From Oceanobacillus profundus (GTDB lineage Bacteria; Bacillota; Bacilli; Bacillales; Amphibacillaceae): a stretch of 64,000 bases of DNA. This document shows, one piece after another, positions 1 through 9,490 of this stretch (the first letter of the stretch is position 1; every line of letters begins with the position of its first letter). A model generated the notes under the pieces. It did no database searches. It worked only from the letters and a program-made list of their open reading frames with translations, and was not told the origin of the DNA. Position numbers and translations under genes: made by a program. The stretch covers positions 1-64,000 of the forward strand of contig NZ_QWEH01000019.1 in the NCBI RefSeq assembly GCF_003515705.1, in the 5' to 3' direction.

Positions 1-13
1 CAGTTAAATAAAA

Positions 14-39
14 AAGAGCCTATACAGACATAGACTCTT
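14..39 (-). terminator. Hairpin with minus-strand T-run
   Basis: Ten-base arms (14-23 and 30-39) pair with one C-A mismatch around a 6-nt loop, and six A's at 10-15 give a T-run on the minus strand. It could end minus-strand transcripts, including that of the DinB-like gene 280 bp upstream. The stem resembles the outer stem of the terminator at 15857-15959. Bases 46-318 hold no gene I can support. Confidence 0.4.
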
Positions 40-318
40 AGCTTAAAGTTGGTCAAAAAGAATATCTTTCAAAAGAGTGTAAGGGGTACTTGACAGTTTC
101 GTTCATATCAGTCTACGTATATTTCCTACACTAAGTTTATACATCGTTCCTTTTTTGCGTATAACACTTTCGTTATGTCCCAGCTCCACTTTTTAGTTTG
201 GATGGTAGGCAAATTCATGAACTTAACACAGACTGCTTTTGATAATGAACAAATATTGACGTATAGGATGATGTACAAAACCTTGCTCAATCAAATGTTC
301 TCACATGTAGTATTCGAT

Positions 319-789
319 CTACCAGCTTTTTTGTTGCTTTCGAATATAAATAATCTGACCAATATGATATGCATTATGCGTCGTTGCATTACCAACAAGC
401 TCCCACCATTTAGCCGGTTCATAGGCCCAGCGAACAGATTCATCTAACTTTTCCTCTGTTAATAGCTTTTGCCATTGTAAGAGCACGTCTAATAATGTGT
501 TCTTTAAGTCGTTAAACGTTTGTCCCTCTGGAAGGGTGAAGCTTTGATCGTTATTTTCCAATGCAGGTACAGCATGCACATCCGATTGGGTAAACCTGGT
601 TTGCCATGTTTTATTCCAGTAAATAAGGTGCTGCACAATTTCTGCAATGCTATTACTAGCTTCATTAGGCTTCCAAAAGGCATCTTCTTCAGACAAGTTC
701 TTAACGGAACTTGTAAATGGAAGGTACCAACTAGGATCATTTGCATTTGCCAACAATTGATTAAGTAAAAGCTCTTTTGTGTGTGCCAT
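319..789 (-). CDS. DinB/YfiT-fold metal-dependent protein
   Basis: This 156-residue protein looks like a DinB-superfamily four-helix-bundle protein, a family of metal-binding enzymes that includes thiol-dependent transferases. Visible support is the histidine pattern: a central 'VQHLIYW' and a C-terminal 'THNAYHIGQI', the usual triad for a divalent metal. The length is typical of the family. AGGAG lies about 10 nt before the ATG. It is a monocistron on the minus strand, with the aminotransferase gene upstream in the same direction. The substrate cannot be told from sequence; bacillithiol-S-transferase or a stress role are family possibilities only. Confidence 0.75.
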   Translation of the reverse strand: MAHTKELLLNQLLANANDPSWYLPFTSSVKNLSEEDAFWKPNEASNSIAEIVQHLIYWNKTWQTRFTQSDVHAVPALENNDQSFTLPEGQTFNDLKNTLLDVLLQWQKLLTEEKLDESVRWAYEPAKWWELVGNATTHNAYHIGQIIYIRKQQKSW

Positions 790-838
790 TTATTATTCAC
801 TCCTGAAATTAGATTTTGGTATCGACTATTTCATTAAG

Positions 839-2032
839 TTATTTATTCGTAATTGGTACTTCGGTAGTTGAAAACAATATACTTGATCTTAGCTTCGCCA
901 CTGCCTTTTTAAGAACTTCCTCTGGTTGGACAAGCCCAATCCGTACATACCCTTCACCAGCTTCACCAAATGCATTACCTGGTACAACAACAATCCCAGT
1001 CTCATCCATTAAACGATAGACAAATTCGGTTGAAGTAAACGGTTTCGGAACTTTTGCCCAGATAAACATAGAAGCACTAGGTGTATCAACTTTCCAGCCG
1101 AGCGCATTTAAACCACTTACTAGAATATCTCTGCGTCTTTTATAAATCGCTCTTAATTCTTCACTAAAGCTAACAGAATTCTCTAATGCTCGAATTGCTG
1201 CTTTTTGAATCGGAAAAAACACACCATAGTCAAGGTTCGATTTAAGTCGATTTAACCCAGCTACAACTGTTGGATTGCCAACAATATAGCCGATTCTGCA
1301 GCCTGCTAAGTTAAAACTTTTCGAGAATGAATTAAACTCGACACCAACTTCCTTTGCTCCTTTTATGGATAGGAAGCTAACTGGTTTATCCTCATAGTAA
1401 ATCTCTGAATATGCAAAGTCATGAACAACAACAATCTGATGTTTCTTTGCAAAAGCTACCACTTGTTCGAAGAATTTCTTTGTTGCCAAAGCAGGAACAG
1501 GGTTACCTGGGAAGTTTAAGATCATGAGCTTAGCTTTTTCCCGAATTTCTCCTGGGATAGCTTCTAAATCTGGTAAAAAGTTATTATCCTCTTTAAGCGG
1601 CATGCCATAAACAGCCGCACCAGCCAATGCAACACCTGTATCATAAGCTGTATATCCAGGATCAGGTAATAAAATAATGTCACCAGGGTTTGTGAGCGCC
1701 ATTGGTAAGTGAACGAGACCATCTTGTGATCCCATGACCATTAATGTTTCATTGACTGGATCTACGGTAACGCTATATTGATTATGGTAGTATGTTGCGA
1801 TAGTCCGGTGAAGCTCATCAATCCCAGTTAATGTATAGCCGTAGTTGCAAGGTTGGGTAACATGCTTCGCAAGCTCATCAATGACATACTTTGCTGGGGG
1901 AAGGTCAGGGCTGCCTACGCTTAAATCAATCATTTCGTTTCCTTCTTGATTTTTTTTCTTTTTGTAATTGGAAAGCTCATTAAAAATAGAAGTTTGAAAA
2001 TGATGCATTTTATCCGATAGTGTTATGTTCAT
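839..2032 (-). CDS. PLP aminotransferase, class I/II (DapL/MtnE-like)
   Basis: A 397-residue fold-type I aminotransferase. The Schiff-base lysine is in 'SFSKSFNLAGCRIGY', preceded by 'HDFAYSEIYY' (cofactor aspartate) and 'NFPGNPVPA', a variant of the usual N-P-x-N-P-T-G loop. The C-terminal 'VRIGLV' holds the substrate-carboxylate arginine. Overall it resembles proteins annotated as LL-diaminopimelate aminotransferase or methionine-related aminotransferases of Bacillaceae, so a cytosolic 2-oxo-acid transamination is expected but the substrate is open. AGAGGTGG lies 5 nt before the ATG. It ends 49 bp before the DinB-like gene and may share a transcript with it. Confidence 0.8.
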   Translation of the reverse strand: MNITLSDKMHHFQTSIFNELSNYKKKKNQEGNEMIDLSVGSPDLPPAKYVIDELAKHVTQPCNYGYTLTGIDELHRTIATYYHNQYSVTVDPVNETLMVMGSQDGLVHLPMALTNPGDIILLPDPGYTAYDTGVALAGAAVYGMPLKEDNNFLPDLEAIPGEIREKAKLMILNFPGNPVPALATKKFFEQVVAFAKKHQIVVVHDFAYSEIYYEDKPVSFLSIKGAKEVGVEFNSFSKSFNLAGCRIGYIVGNPTVVAGLNRLKSNLDYGVFFPIQKAAIRALENSVSFSEELRAIYKRRRDILVSGLNALGWKVDTPSASMFIWAKVPKPFTSTEFVYRLMDETGIVVVPGNAFGEAGEGYVRIGLVQPEEVLKKAVAKLRSSILFSTTEVPITNK

Positions 2033-2482
2033 TTAAACCACCTCTTTGAAATAGAACTTAAAACTCAGTATATTATAACATTTATTAAGGGAATGGAATT
2101 GATTTTTTCAGGATTATGAATCGATATATCGATGATTGATCAAAAGCTATTAAAAAATAACTGTTCAGGTGATTCCGATTTATTTAAGCAGAGTTGCGGA
2201 AGGTACTGTTCAGACTGGTTTCTAAAGCAAAAGCAACAAGAGAAGCAAATGGAAAAAATACTAGAGAAAACAAGCCTTTCCAAGGTGCAGTTTGCAGTTA
2301 GCTGGAAAGTCAATTTACGACATATTGAGAACATCAGTAATTCATTACCTTACGCCTATAACTTTTCCACTATCACCTTAGACCTAAAAAACTTTACGGA
2401 ATTTTCATACATTATTTAATTCCGGTTAATATGCGAAATCTATACTTAATATGAACGTAAACTTAGTCATGGAGGGAAGAGA
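2033..2482. other. Intergenic region with a 14-bp perfect palindrome
   Basis: This 450-bp divergent spacer separates the aminotransferase gene from the giant surface protein gene. The palindrome ATCGATATATCGAT lies at 2120-2133 and could be an operator. A 95-codon reading frame (2132-2419) has no Shine-Dalgarno and no recognisable product; I do not call it a gene. Confidence 0.4.
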
Positions 2483-5400
2483 ATGAGGAGAATTTTTGCA
2501 CTAATATCGGCTTTGATGCTTTTATTTACGACATTCTTCCATGGAGCAGCGCCTATTTATGCTGCCTCAGCTATTAATGAAGCGGATGCAAAAGCTGCCG
2601 AGAAGGAAGTCGAAGGAGAGGAAATGCAAGAGGTTTTACCAATTCAACATGAACAGCCAAAGGAGCTGATACAAGGAGAGGAATTCCAAGTAATAGCAAC
2701 GATTCAAGATGCTGAGAAAGTGTCGTTGTATTATAAGCAAGACGCTGAAGCGACAGCAATCCCAATGGAGCGTTCAGAGAATACGGATTTATATATTGCA
2801 GTGATTCCAGGGGATGCTATATCAAGCTCAAAATTGGAATATTGGTTTGAAGTAAGGAATGAGAACGAGAGTGTTACATCTTTACCTTATATTACGGAGG
2901 TAAAAGAAAAGCAACCAGAAAATCAAGAACAAGAAGAGGCACAGGATGACCAAGATTCTGCTACTGTGGCAACTGAAGAAGTATTGGCAATTGAGCATGA
3001 AGCTATAACGAATATCAATGATGGAGCGAATATTACATTTGAGGCGAATATTAAAAATGCAGAAGATGTAATCTTACAATTCCAATCGGGTGTAAAGATG
3101 GCTAAGCAGGAATTACCATTTACAAAGGTTGAAGGTACAGAAAATTATACAGTAGAAGTTTCAGAAATACATTTATGGTCCGATAACTTTAAGTACAACA
3201 TAATCGCACGTGATGCAGATGGAGAGGAAATAACTTATCCTGAAGAAGGCTACATAGAAGCAGCTGTACAATCAGAAGAATCGAATACACAAAAGCTTCC
3301 AACTCTGCTTATTACAGAAATTGCACCTCAGCTAGATGGCTATGGATTTATTGAAATCTACAATAATAGTAATCAGCCGATAAACCTGAAGGATTATCAA
3401 CTTTCGTACCATGACGGAAATAACGCAACAGACCTAGTATGGGATCTAACAGAGAAAGAGGAAAAAGTTATTCAGCCAGAGGAAACATACATCCTTTGGT
3501 TGCAAGATAAAGCACTAACAACAGATGACTTTAATAGGAATTATGATGTTACATTAACAGAAGATCGTGTAACAACAATTAAAAGCAGCGGATTGGAAAA
3601 CAATCAAGACCAAACCATAATTATCCGTGATAACATGGGTGAGGAAATTATACGTGCTGCTTATAGTGAACTGGAAGAGAAGAATCAAGGAATTGTTTAT
3701 CAATATCCGTCTGAAGGTAATGAGATGCAATTCGTTGGGCTTGGGGAAACTGCTACTCCATTAAACCTTATCAACGGACAAGTTCCAAGTGAACCAGTAG
3801 AAACGGAAACGATGGATGTTAAGGCAGACACAGTAAAAGATGTCGAAGCTCCTATCATTGGAGAGCCTACCGTATCCCTAACGGATGATACTGTAACAGT
3901 AGAAATTGAAGTGACCTCAGAGCAAGAACTAGATGAAGTACAACTACATTTTAGCCAAAGCAGTGCCATTAAGGAACAAACCTTGCCAATGCAGGAAGAA
4001 GATTCTGTTTATAAGCTTACCTTACCACGCAATCAAATTTGGAGTGAGCAGGTTCAGTATTACTTTACTGCTTCAAATGACGCTGGTACTGCTATGTCAG
4101 AAACTTATGAAGCAGTTATTCCCCAGCCCGAAGCCGATTCACAAGCTATGCCGAAGCTATTAATTACGGAATTAACACCAGACACAGCAAACATGAATGG
4201 TGCCGATGCGTATGAGTTTATTGAGATTTATAACAATACGGATCAGCCAATTAATATGAAGGATTACCAGATCATTTACCGATATCCGACTGAAACCGCC
4301 GATCAGATTTGGGATATTACCGATGATAAGGTAATCGACTCTCAGGAAAGCTTTATTGTTTGGACTCATAATGACGGGAACCAACAGGCGACACTTGATG
4401 ATTTTAATGAACAATATGGACTTGAGTTAACCGAGGATCGAGTGGCGATCATTCAAAGTGCTGGGATGGCAAATGGAAGTGAGCGCACACTAATTCTTGC
4501 AGATGAGTTTGGGAATGAGATTGTACAAGCTTCCTATAATGATGGTTCGGATGATGTTTTTACCGATCAAGGGGTTATGTATAAATATCCATCAGAAGGA
4601 AATACGATGCAAAAGCTCGGAATTGCAGAAAGTATTTCCCCACTTACAGTTTACCAAGAGCAAGTACCTAAAGAGCCTGTTGCGATTGAAATGAATGCAG
4701 AGGTTCCAGTAATTGGTGAACCTGAATTTGAAGTGACAGATGAAGAAATAACGATCCAGGTTGAAGTTATTTCTGAACAAGCTATACAAGGCGTTAATCT
4801 TTATGTAAGCCAAAGTGAAGCGATGGGATTTGATTCCATCACGATGGAAGAGACAGAGGGAGCTGCGCTCTATACGGCAAGTATTCCTCGTGCAGAAATA
4901 TGGAGCGACAAGCTTAACTATTATATTGTCGCATCGAACCAAGCTGGCAGGACAACGTCAGAAATAGGTGAATTCGATATTCCTCAAGCAGCTATAGACT
5001 ATCAAGAAGTCCCACCTCTATTTATTACGGAGGTTGTACCAGATTCAACAAATGCAAATGGTGCGGACGCCTATGAATTTATTGAAGTATATAACAATAC
5101 ATCAGTAGCAATTGATTATAAAGATTATACCATTCGCTATCGTTACCCGAATACTGGACCAGAGGGAGACTTACTTTGGGGCCCACCTGCAGACCATGAG
5201 GAAATTATTATTCCGTCTGGTGAAACGGTTGTTTTCTGGATTATTAATTCTGGAAATACGGATTTAACGAGTACAGATTTTAATGCCCATTATGGAACAG
5301 ATCTGACAGAAGGTAAGAACTTAATTAAGATATACAACAATGGAATGTCAAATAGTGCAGAGCGTACATTTGTAATGGCAACGAAAAGTGGTTATGAGCT

Positions 5401-8400
5401 TTCCAATGTAACCTATTTGGATGAAGCTGGTGTAGATGATACGGTTGCTGATAAAGGGATCCTATTCCGTTATCCTAGTGACGGTAGTCAAAAGTTGAAA
5501 AAAATCAGTGCCGGTGTTTTGGATGCAACACCTGGAGAAGTCATTCCAGAACAAGTGCCGGGAGAAAAGGTACAATTACCTGATGACACCGCGGAACCAA
5601 ACATAGAAGATACAACTGGAAAATATACCATCACATCGGAGGAACCTGTTCAAATTACAGCAACCATTACAGATGATATCGAAGTGAAATCTGTTAGTCT
5701 TTTTTACCGTACGATGGATGGAGAGAACTTTAGACAAGTAAACTTGGAACGACAAACAGAAGATACATTTCAACATACCATCTATGAACCCGAACTAATC
5801 GGACAGCAAGAGCTGGAATATTACTTTGTTGCACGTGATGGACGTAATGAAAGTTCAACAGAAATAAAATCCGTAACGATTGAACATCCAAATGCAGAAA
5901 CGGGACTTCGCTTAAATGTGGAAGAGGATGAATTAATTGCAGGTGAAAAAGTCATCAAAGCGACTGAAGATGCTTATACGAATGATATGCTATTGTTTCT
6001 TGATGAAGAGCAAGTGACCGATACGTTTATGGCGATGGAAAATGAAGCGTATTTCGCATTTGATGTTAGTGAAACGAATATTTATTTCCAAAATGGTGTG
6101 ACGATGGGGGATGAAATCCTAGAAATTTTCGATGATACGTATACAGACTTTGTTACATTAACAGTCCCTATTCCTGCTGACATGATGAAGCCTGGAGAAA
6201 ATACGATTACCATTCGTGCCGGAAATAAAGTAAGCCCGTTTGATGAAACATCAACTGAAAACCGTGATGATTTTACGATTAAAAATGTTCGCTTAGTATT
6301 AGAAGATGGAACAGTTATCTATGATCCAAACTATAATAACCCGGATACAAATTATTCTATCGGTGACAGTCCTGGAAAGGATCCAGTTTACGACTTTGAT
6401 TTTACGATTGAAGAAGAAAAATTTGCATCACTTGCTTATTTATTCGATACAACAACTGTCTCAGATGGGACGCATGAAATAAAAGCAACATTAGCTGATG
6501 ACGAGACAATTGCAAATGTGATTGTTGATAATTCAGCACCGATTATTAAACCAAGCATTAAAGAAGGACAGGAGTATAAAGGTAACTTTACTATTGATGC
6601 AGAAATTGAAGACGCGAGTGAGGTTGCAGAAGTTACGGCGACATTAGATGGGAAAACAATCACACTTCCATATGAAACATCATCTGCTCAGCTTGCACCA
6701 GGTGAACATGAAATCATCTATACTGCAACAGATGCAGCAGGAAATACCAGAACAGAGACAATTACATTCCTTGTCGTGGAGGAACATCCATGGCTTCCAG
6801 ATTGGATGAATAACCAGCCGGATGCAACGCGTGCTGATCTATCGGTGAAAATAAATGATCCAACTGGAGACAAGATGAAAGTCGACTTTTATCAGTCGTA
6901 TCAGTATAAAGCTGATGATTCAAAGCACCTCACGATTTCACAAAATAGTGTTGGTACGGAACCTCCTGGAGAATTTTTACCAGAAGGAGAAACCGAATTT
7001 ACAGAAGATGAGTTGGCACAGTTATCCGATGTGGATGGAAAAGAAGTGTCAACTGAATCAACTACGGAATTTCCGTACCATCGCTTCGATGTTACCGTTG
7101 ATAAAAATGTTCAGCCTGATGATGAAATCGAAATTGTATGGAATGGCTCCTCGTTGGATGGCCGAAAGGTAACAATGTATGCTTGGAATTATAAAACAAC
7201 CGAGTGGGATGAGCTTACATCGATTATTGCAGGTGAAGCGGCGTTTGAGCTAGTCGGTTCTGTTACTGGAGATGCATATTTACAGGACAGTAAAGTAAGT
7301 GTTATTGTTCAAGACCAAATAGCGAATCCAGGGGAGGATTTTACATTTGTATGGATGTCCGATACACAATACTACTCTGAGAGCTATCCGAATATTTATA
7401 ACGAACAAGTGGATTGGATTACAGCCAATCAGGAAGCGTTAAATCTTGAGTACGTCATCCATACTGGAGATATCGTTAATATTTGGGATGATTTTGACCA
7501 ATGGGAAGTTGTAGACAAGGCAATGAAAGTACTTGATGATGCTGGTATTCCATATGGAGTTCTTGCTGGAAATCATGATGTTGATCAAAAAGATAATAAT
7601 TATACGAATTACTATACGTACTTTGGTGATCAACGGTTTGAGGATCGTTCCTATTTTGCTGGTTCCTATAAAAATAACCGCGGACACTATGACCTTATTT
7701 CAGTCAATGGAAATGATTTTATCATTGTTTACATGGGATGGGGTGTCGATCAGGATGGAATTGACTGGATCAATGATGTTCTGGAAGAGCATCCAAACCA
7801 TAAAGCGATTTTAGGATTCCATGAATACTTGCTTGCCAGCGGGACAAGAAGTCCAATAGGGGATGAGCTTTTTGAAAAAGTTGTTGTTCCAAATGAAAAT
7901 GTCCATGCAGTCCTATCGGGACATTACCATAATAGCCAAAAATTAATAGACGAAATTGATGATAATGGCGATGGTGCTGCTGATCGCACTGTATACCAAT
8001 TGCTTGCAGATTACCAGGGTGGACCAGAAGGCGGTCAAGGCTATATGCGACTGTTGACCTTTAATATGGAAACAAACCAAATGGAAGTACGTACCTATTC
8101 TCCGTATATGGATGAATACAATTACTATGATCCAGAAGAGTTCCCGGAGAAGGATGAATTCAATTTGGACTGGGATCTAGAACCGCAGTTGAAAGAAGTT
8201 GCAACTGATTATGTAGAGGTAAATGTGTACACTAATAATCTGATTGATTCGGTGAAAAATGTAGAGAGCGGAGATACAGCAACAGTTGTTTGGGAAAATC
8301 TAGATCCTAATAGCGAATATTTCTGGTATGTTATAGCATCGGATGATTTCGGTGGTATGGTTCGTTCAGACATTTGGAGTTTCCAAACAGTCGACGGAGA

Positions 8401-9313
8401 AGTGGTTGACCCATCTGAACCAGAAGTGCCGGAGGTTCCTGACCCAGAAGAAGAACCGAATAAGCCCGAAAAGCCAGATGAGACTCCTGATGATGGAGGT
8501 GACAAGGATTCTGGTGAAGTTCCAAACGAGCAACTACCAAACAACAAGAAGCAAACCGTAACACCTGAAGTACAAAGTAATAAAGCCAAGCTTGATAGTG
8601 ACGCATTTCATGAAGTAGCGAGTGATGGCAATATCATTGTTGATTTAAATGAATATGCAGATCAAGCTATCGTTGAACTCGATTTAACGGAAGAACAAAT
8701 TAAGCTTATAAAGGAAAAAAATATTATCCTATCGATTCAAAAAGGTGACATTACGCTGGATATCCCGGCATCTGCATTCAGCGGAGCAGGCGAAGTCATC
8801 ATTAAAATCGAACGATTGGAACAAATTGCGGATGCATTAAGTAATATATATGATATTACGATTACACAGGGCGGTGCACTGATAAGTGAATTTGCAGAAC
8901 CACTAACATTAACGTTGGGTGTATTCACTGCAAAAGTTACAAAGCCTGAACATCTTCATTTATATTATTTCAATGAGGATTCGAATGAGTGGAAGCTAGT
9001 CAATGGAAGTGAATTTGCAGATGATAAAGTTACTGCACCAGTACACCATTTGAGTACATTTGCTGCATTCGAAAAAGTCGAAGAAGCAAATACAAATGGT
9101 GGTTCTGCTCCAGTCTCTGGTGACGGATCTGGGGAAGAGAAAGCTCCTATTATTGAAAAAGTAAGCTCAAATGATGATTCAGTATCCGGCGGATTCCTGC
9201 CAGATACAGCTACTGATATGTTTAACTATTTATTAATCGGTATAGTGTTCATAATAAGTGGTGTGGGGATATGGTATGTTGGATATTATAGAAGACAACG
9301 ATCGGTGGATTAA
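2483..9313 (+). CDS. Giant sortase-anchored protein: 3 lamin-tail units plus metallophosphoesterase
   Basis: A 2276-residue surface protein. A signal peptide (about 1-27) is followed by acidic beta-sandwich-like segments. Three lamin-tail domains follow at roughly 274-425, 557-715 and 845-1010, each starting with L(L/F)ITE and 'EFIE(I/V)YNN' or a close variant; with the sandwich before each they make a unit of about 285 residues. A calcineurin-like metallophosphoesterase spans about 1619-1872, with D1627 (SDTQ), D1663 (GD), N1697-H1698 (GNHD), H1780 and H1814/H1816 (GHYH). A fibronectin-III-like stretch and a Pro/Glu-rich linker come next. The C-terminus has LPDTA (2239-2243), a membrane segment and a basic tail, the sorting signal recognised by class D sortases of bacilli. 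GGAGGG precedes the ATG. Extracellular phosphate-ester hydrolysis is inferred; the substrate is unknown. No sortase gene lies in the window. Confidence 0.88.
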   Translation: MRRIFALISALMLLFTTFFHGAAPIYAASAINEADAKAAEKEVEGEEMQEVLPIQHEQPKELIQGEEFQVIATIQDAEKVSLYYKQDAEATAIPMERSENTDLYIAVIPGDAISSSKLEYWFEVRNENESVTSLPYITEVKEKQPENQEQEEAQDDQDSATVATEEVLAIEHEAITNINDGANITFEANIKNAEDVILQFQSGVKMAKQELPFTKVEGTENYTVEVSEIHLWSDNFKYNIIARDADGEEITYPEEGYIEAAVQSEESNTQKLPTLLITEIAPQLDGYGFIEIYNNSNQPINLKDYQLSYHDGNNATDLVWDLTEKEEKVIQPEETYILWLQDKALTTDDFNRNYDVTLTEDRVTTIKSSGLENNQDQTIIIRDNMGEEIIRAAYSELEEKNQGIVYQYPSEGNEMQFVGLGETATPLNLINGQVPSEPVETETMDVKADTVKDVEAPIIGEPTVSLTDDTVTVEIEVTSEQELDEVQLHFSQSSAIKEQTLPMQEEDSVYKLTLPRNQIWSEQVQYYFTASNDAGTAMSETYEAVIPQPEADSQAMPKLLITELTPDTANMNGADAYEFIEIYNNTDQPINMKDYQIIYRYPTETADQIWDITDDKVIDSQESFIVWTHNDGNQQATLDDFNEQYGLELTEDRVAIIQSAGMANGSERTLILADEFGNEIVQASYNDGSDDVFTDQGVMYKYPSEGNTMQKLGIAESISPLTVYQEQVPKEPVAIEMNAEVPVIGEPEFEVTDEEITIQVEVISEQAIQGVNLYVSQSEAMGFDSITMEETEGAALYTASIPRAEIWSDKLNYYIVASNQAGRTTSEIGEFDIPQAAIDYQEVPPLFITEVVPDSTNANGADAYEFIEVYNNTSVAIDYKDYTIRYRYPNTGPEGDLLWGPPADHEEIIIPSGETVVFWIINSGNTDLTSTDFNAHYGTDLTEGKNLIKIYNNGMSNSAERTFVMATKSGYELSNVTYLDEAGVDDTVADKGILFRYPSDGSQKLKKISAGVLDATPGEVIPEQVPGEKVQLPDDTAEPNIEDTTGKYTITSEEPVQITATITDDIEVKSVSLFYRTMDGENFRQVNLERQTEDTFQHTIYEPELIGQQELEYYFVARDGRNESSTEIKSVTIEHPNAETGLRLNVEEDELIAGEKVIKATEDAYTNDMLLFLDEEQVTDTFMAMENEAYFAFDVSETNIYFQNGVTMGDEILEIFDDTYTDFVTLTVPIPADMMKPGENTITIRAGNKVSPFDETSTENRDDFTIKNVRLVLEDGTVIYDPNYNNPDTNYSIGDSPGKDPVYDFDFTIEEEKFASLAYLFDTTTVSDGTHEIKATLADDETIANVIVDNSAPIIKPSIKEGQEYKGNFTIDAEIEDASEVAEVTATLDGKTITLPYETSSAQLAPGEHEIIYTATDAAGNTRTETITFLVVEEHPWLPDWMNNQPDATRADLSVKINDPTGDKMKVDFYQSYQYKADDSKHLTISQNSVGTEPPGEFLPEGETEFTEDELAQLSDVDGKEVSTESTTEFPYHRFDVTVDKNVQPDDEIEIVWNGSSLDGRKVTMYAWNYKTTEWDELTSIIAGEAAFELVGSVTGDAYLQDSKVSVIVQDQIANPGEDFTFVWMSDTQYYSESYPNIYNEQVDWITANQEALNLEYVIHTGDIVNIWDDFDQWEVVDKAMKVLDDAGIPYGVLAGNHDVDQKDNNYTNYYTYFGDQRFEDRSYFAGSYKNNRGHYDLISVNGNDFIIVYMGWGVDQDGIDWINDVLEEHPNHKAILGFHEYLLASGTRSPIGDELFEKVVVPNENVHAVLSGHYHNSQKLIDEIDDNGDGAADRTVYQLLADYQGGPEGGQGYMRLLTFNMETNQMEVRTYSPYMDEYNYYDPEEFPEKDEFNLDWDLEPQLKEVATDYVEVNVYTNNLIDSVKNVESGDTATVVWENLDPNSEYFWYVIASDDFGGMVRSDIWSFQTVDGEVVDPSEPEVPEVPDPEEEPNKPEKPDETPDDGGDKDSGEVPNEQLPNNKKQTVTPEVQSNKAKLDSDAFHEVASDGNIIVDLNEYADQAIVELDLTEEQIKLIKEKNIILSIQKGDITLDIPASAFSGAGEVIIKIERLEQIADALSNIYDITITQGGALISEFAEPLTLTLGVFTAKVTKPEHLHLYYFNEDSNEWKLVNGSEFADDKVTAPVHHLSTFAAFEKVEEANTNGGSAPVSGDGSGEEKAPIIEKVSSNDDSVSGGFLPDTATDMFNYLLIGIVFIISGVGIWYVGYYRRQRSVD

Positions 9314-9325
9314 TGGATTTGATGA

Positions 9326-9358
9326 AAGAACTTCAGCTAAGTCTGGAGTTCTTTTTTT
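9326..9358 (+). terminator. Rho-independent terminator of the giant surface protein gene
   Basis: Eleven-base arms at 9326-9336 and 9343-9353, with one G-T wobble and a 6-nt loop, run into a T-tract ending at 9358. It starts 13 bp after the stop codon. Confidence 0.85.
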
Positions 9359-9436
9359 GCAGATAAGAAAGTGCAACTAAGGCATTCGCCTAGAGACTTG
9401 GCAAATACCAAGTTTTCTTTACAATTATAATCAAAT

Positions 9437-9466
9437 AAGGCTTAGAGAAAATTATCTCTAAGCCTT
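9437..9466 (-). terminator. Hairpin downstream of the ABC-F gene
   Basis: A perfect 12-bp stem (9437-9448 with 9455-9466) and 6-nt loop lie just after the ABC-F stop on the minus strand. The minus-strand T-run is weak, so termination may be partial. A second small stem (ACTTGG/CCAAGT followed by TTTCTTT, about 9397-9420) faces the other way. Confidence 0.6.
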
Positions 9467-9490
9467 ACGTCCATATCAATATAAATATAT

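Noticed and set aside
175..447. 90-codon plus-strand reading frame
   Set aside because: It overlaps the end of the DinB-like gene on the other strand, has no Shine-Dalgarno and no family-like sequence.
2132..2419. 95-codon reading frame before the giant surface protein gene
   Set aside because: No ribosome binding site, a start inside a palindrome, and no recognisable domain; kept only as a note on the spacer.
3300..5560. Repeats in the giant surface protein as a CRISPR-like or tandem DNA repeat
   Set aside because: The similarity is at protein level (lamin-tail units of about 285 residues), not a DNA-level repeat array.
8209..8606. Two long antisense frames within the giant surface protein gene
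   Set aside because: They mirror the Pro/Glu-rich linker codons on the coding strand and give Ser/Gly low-complexity products.
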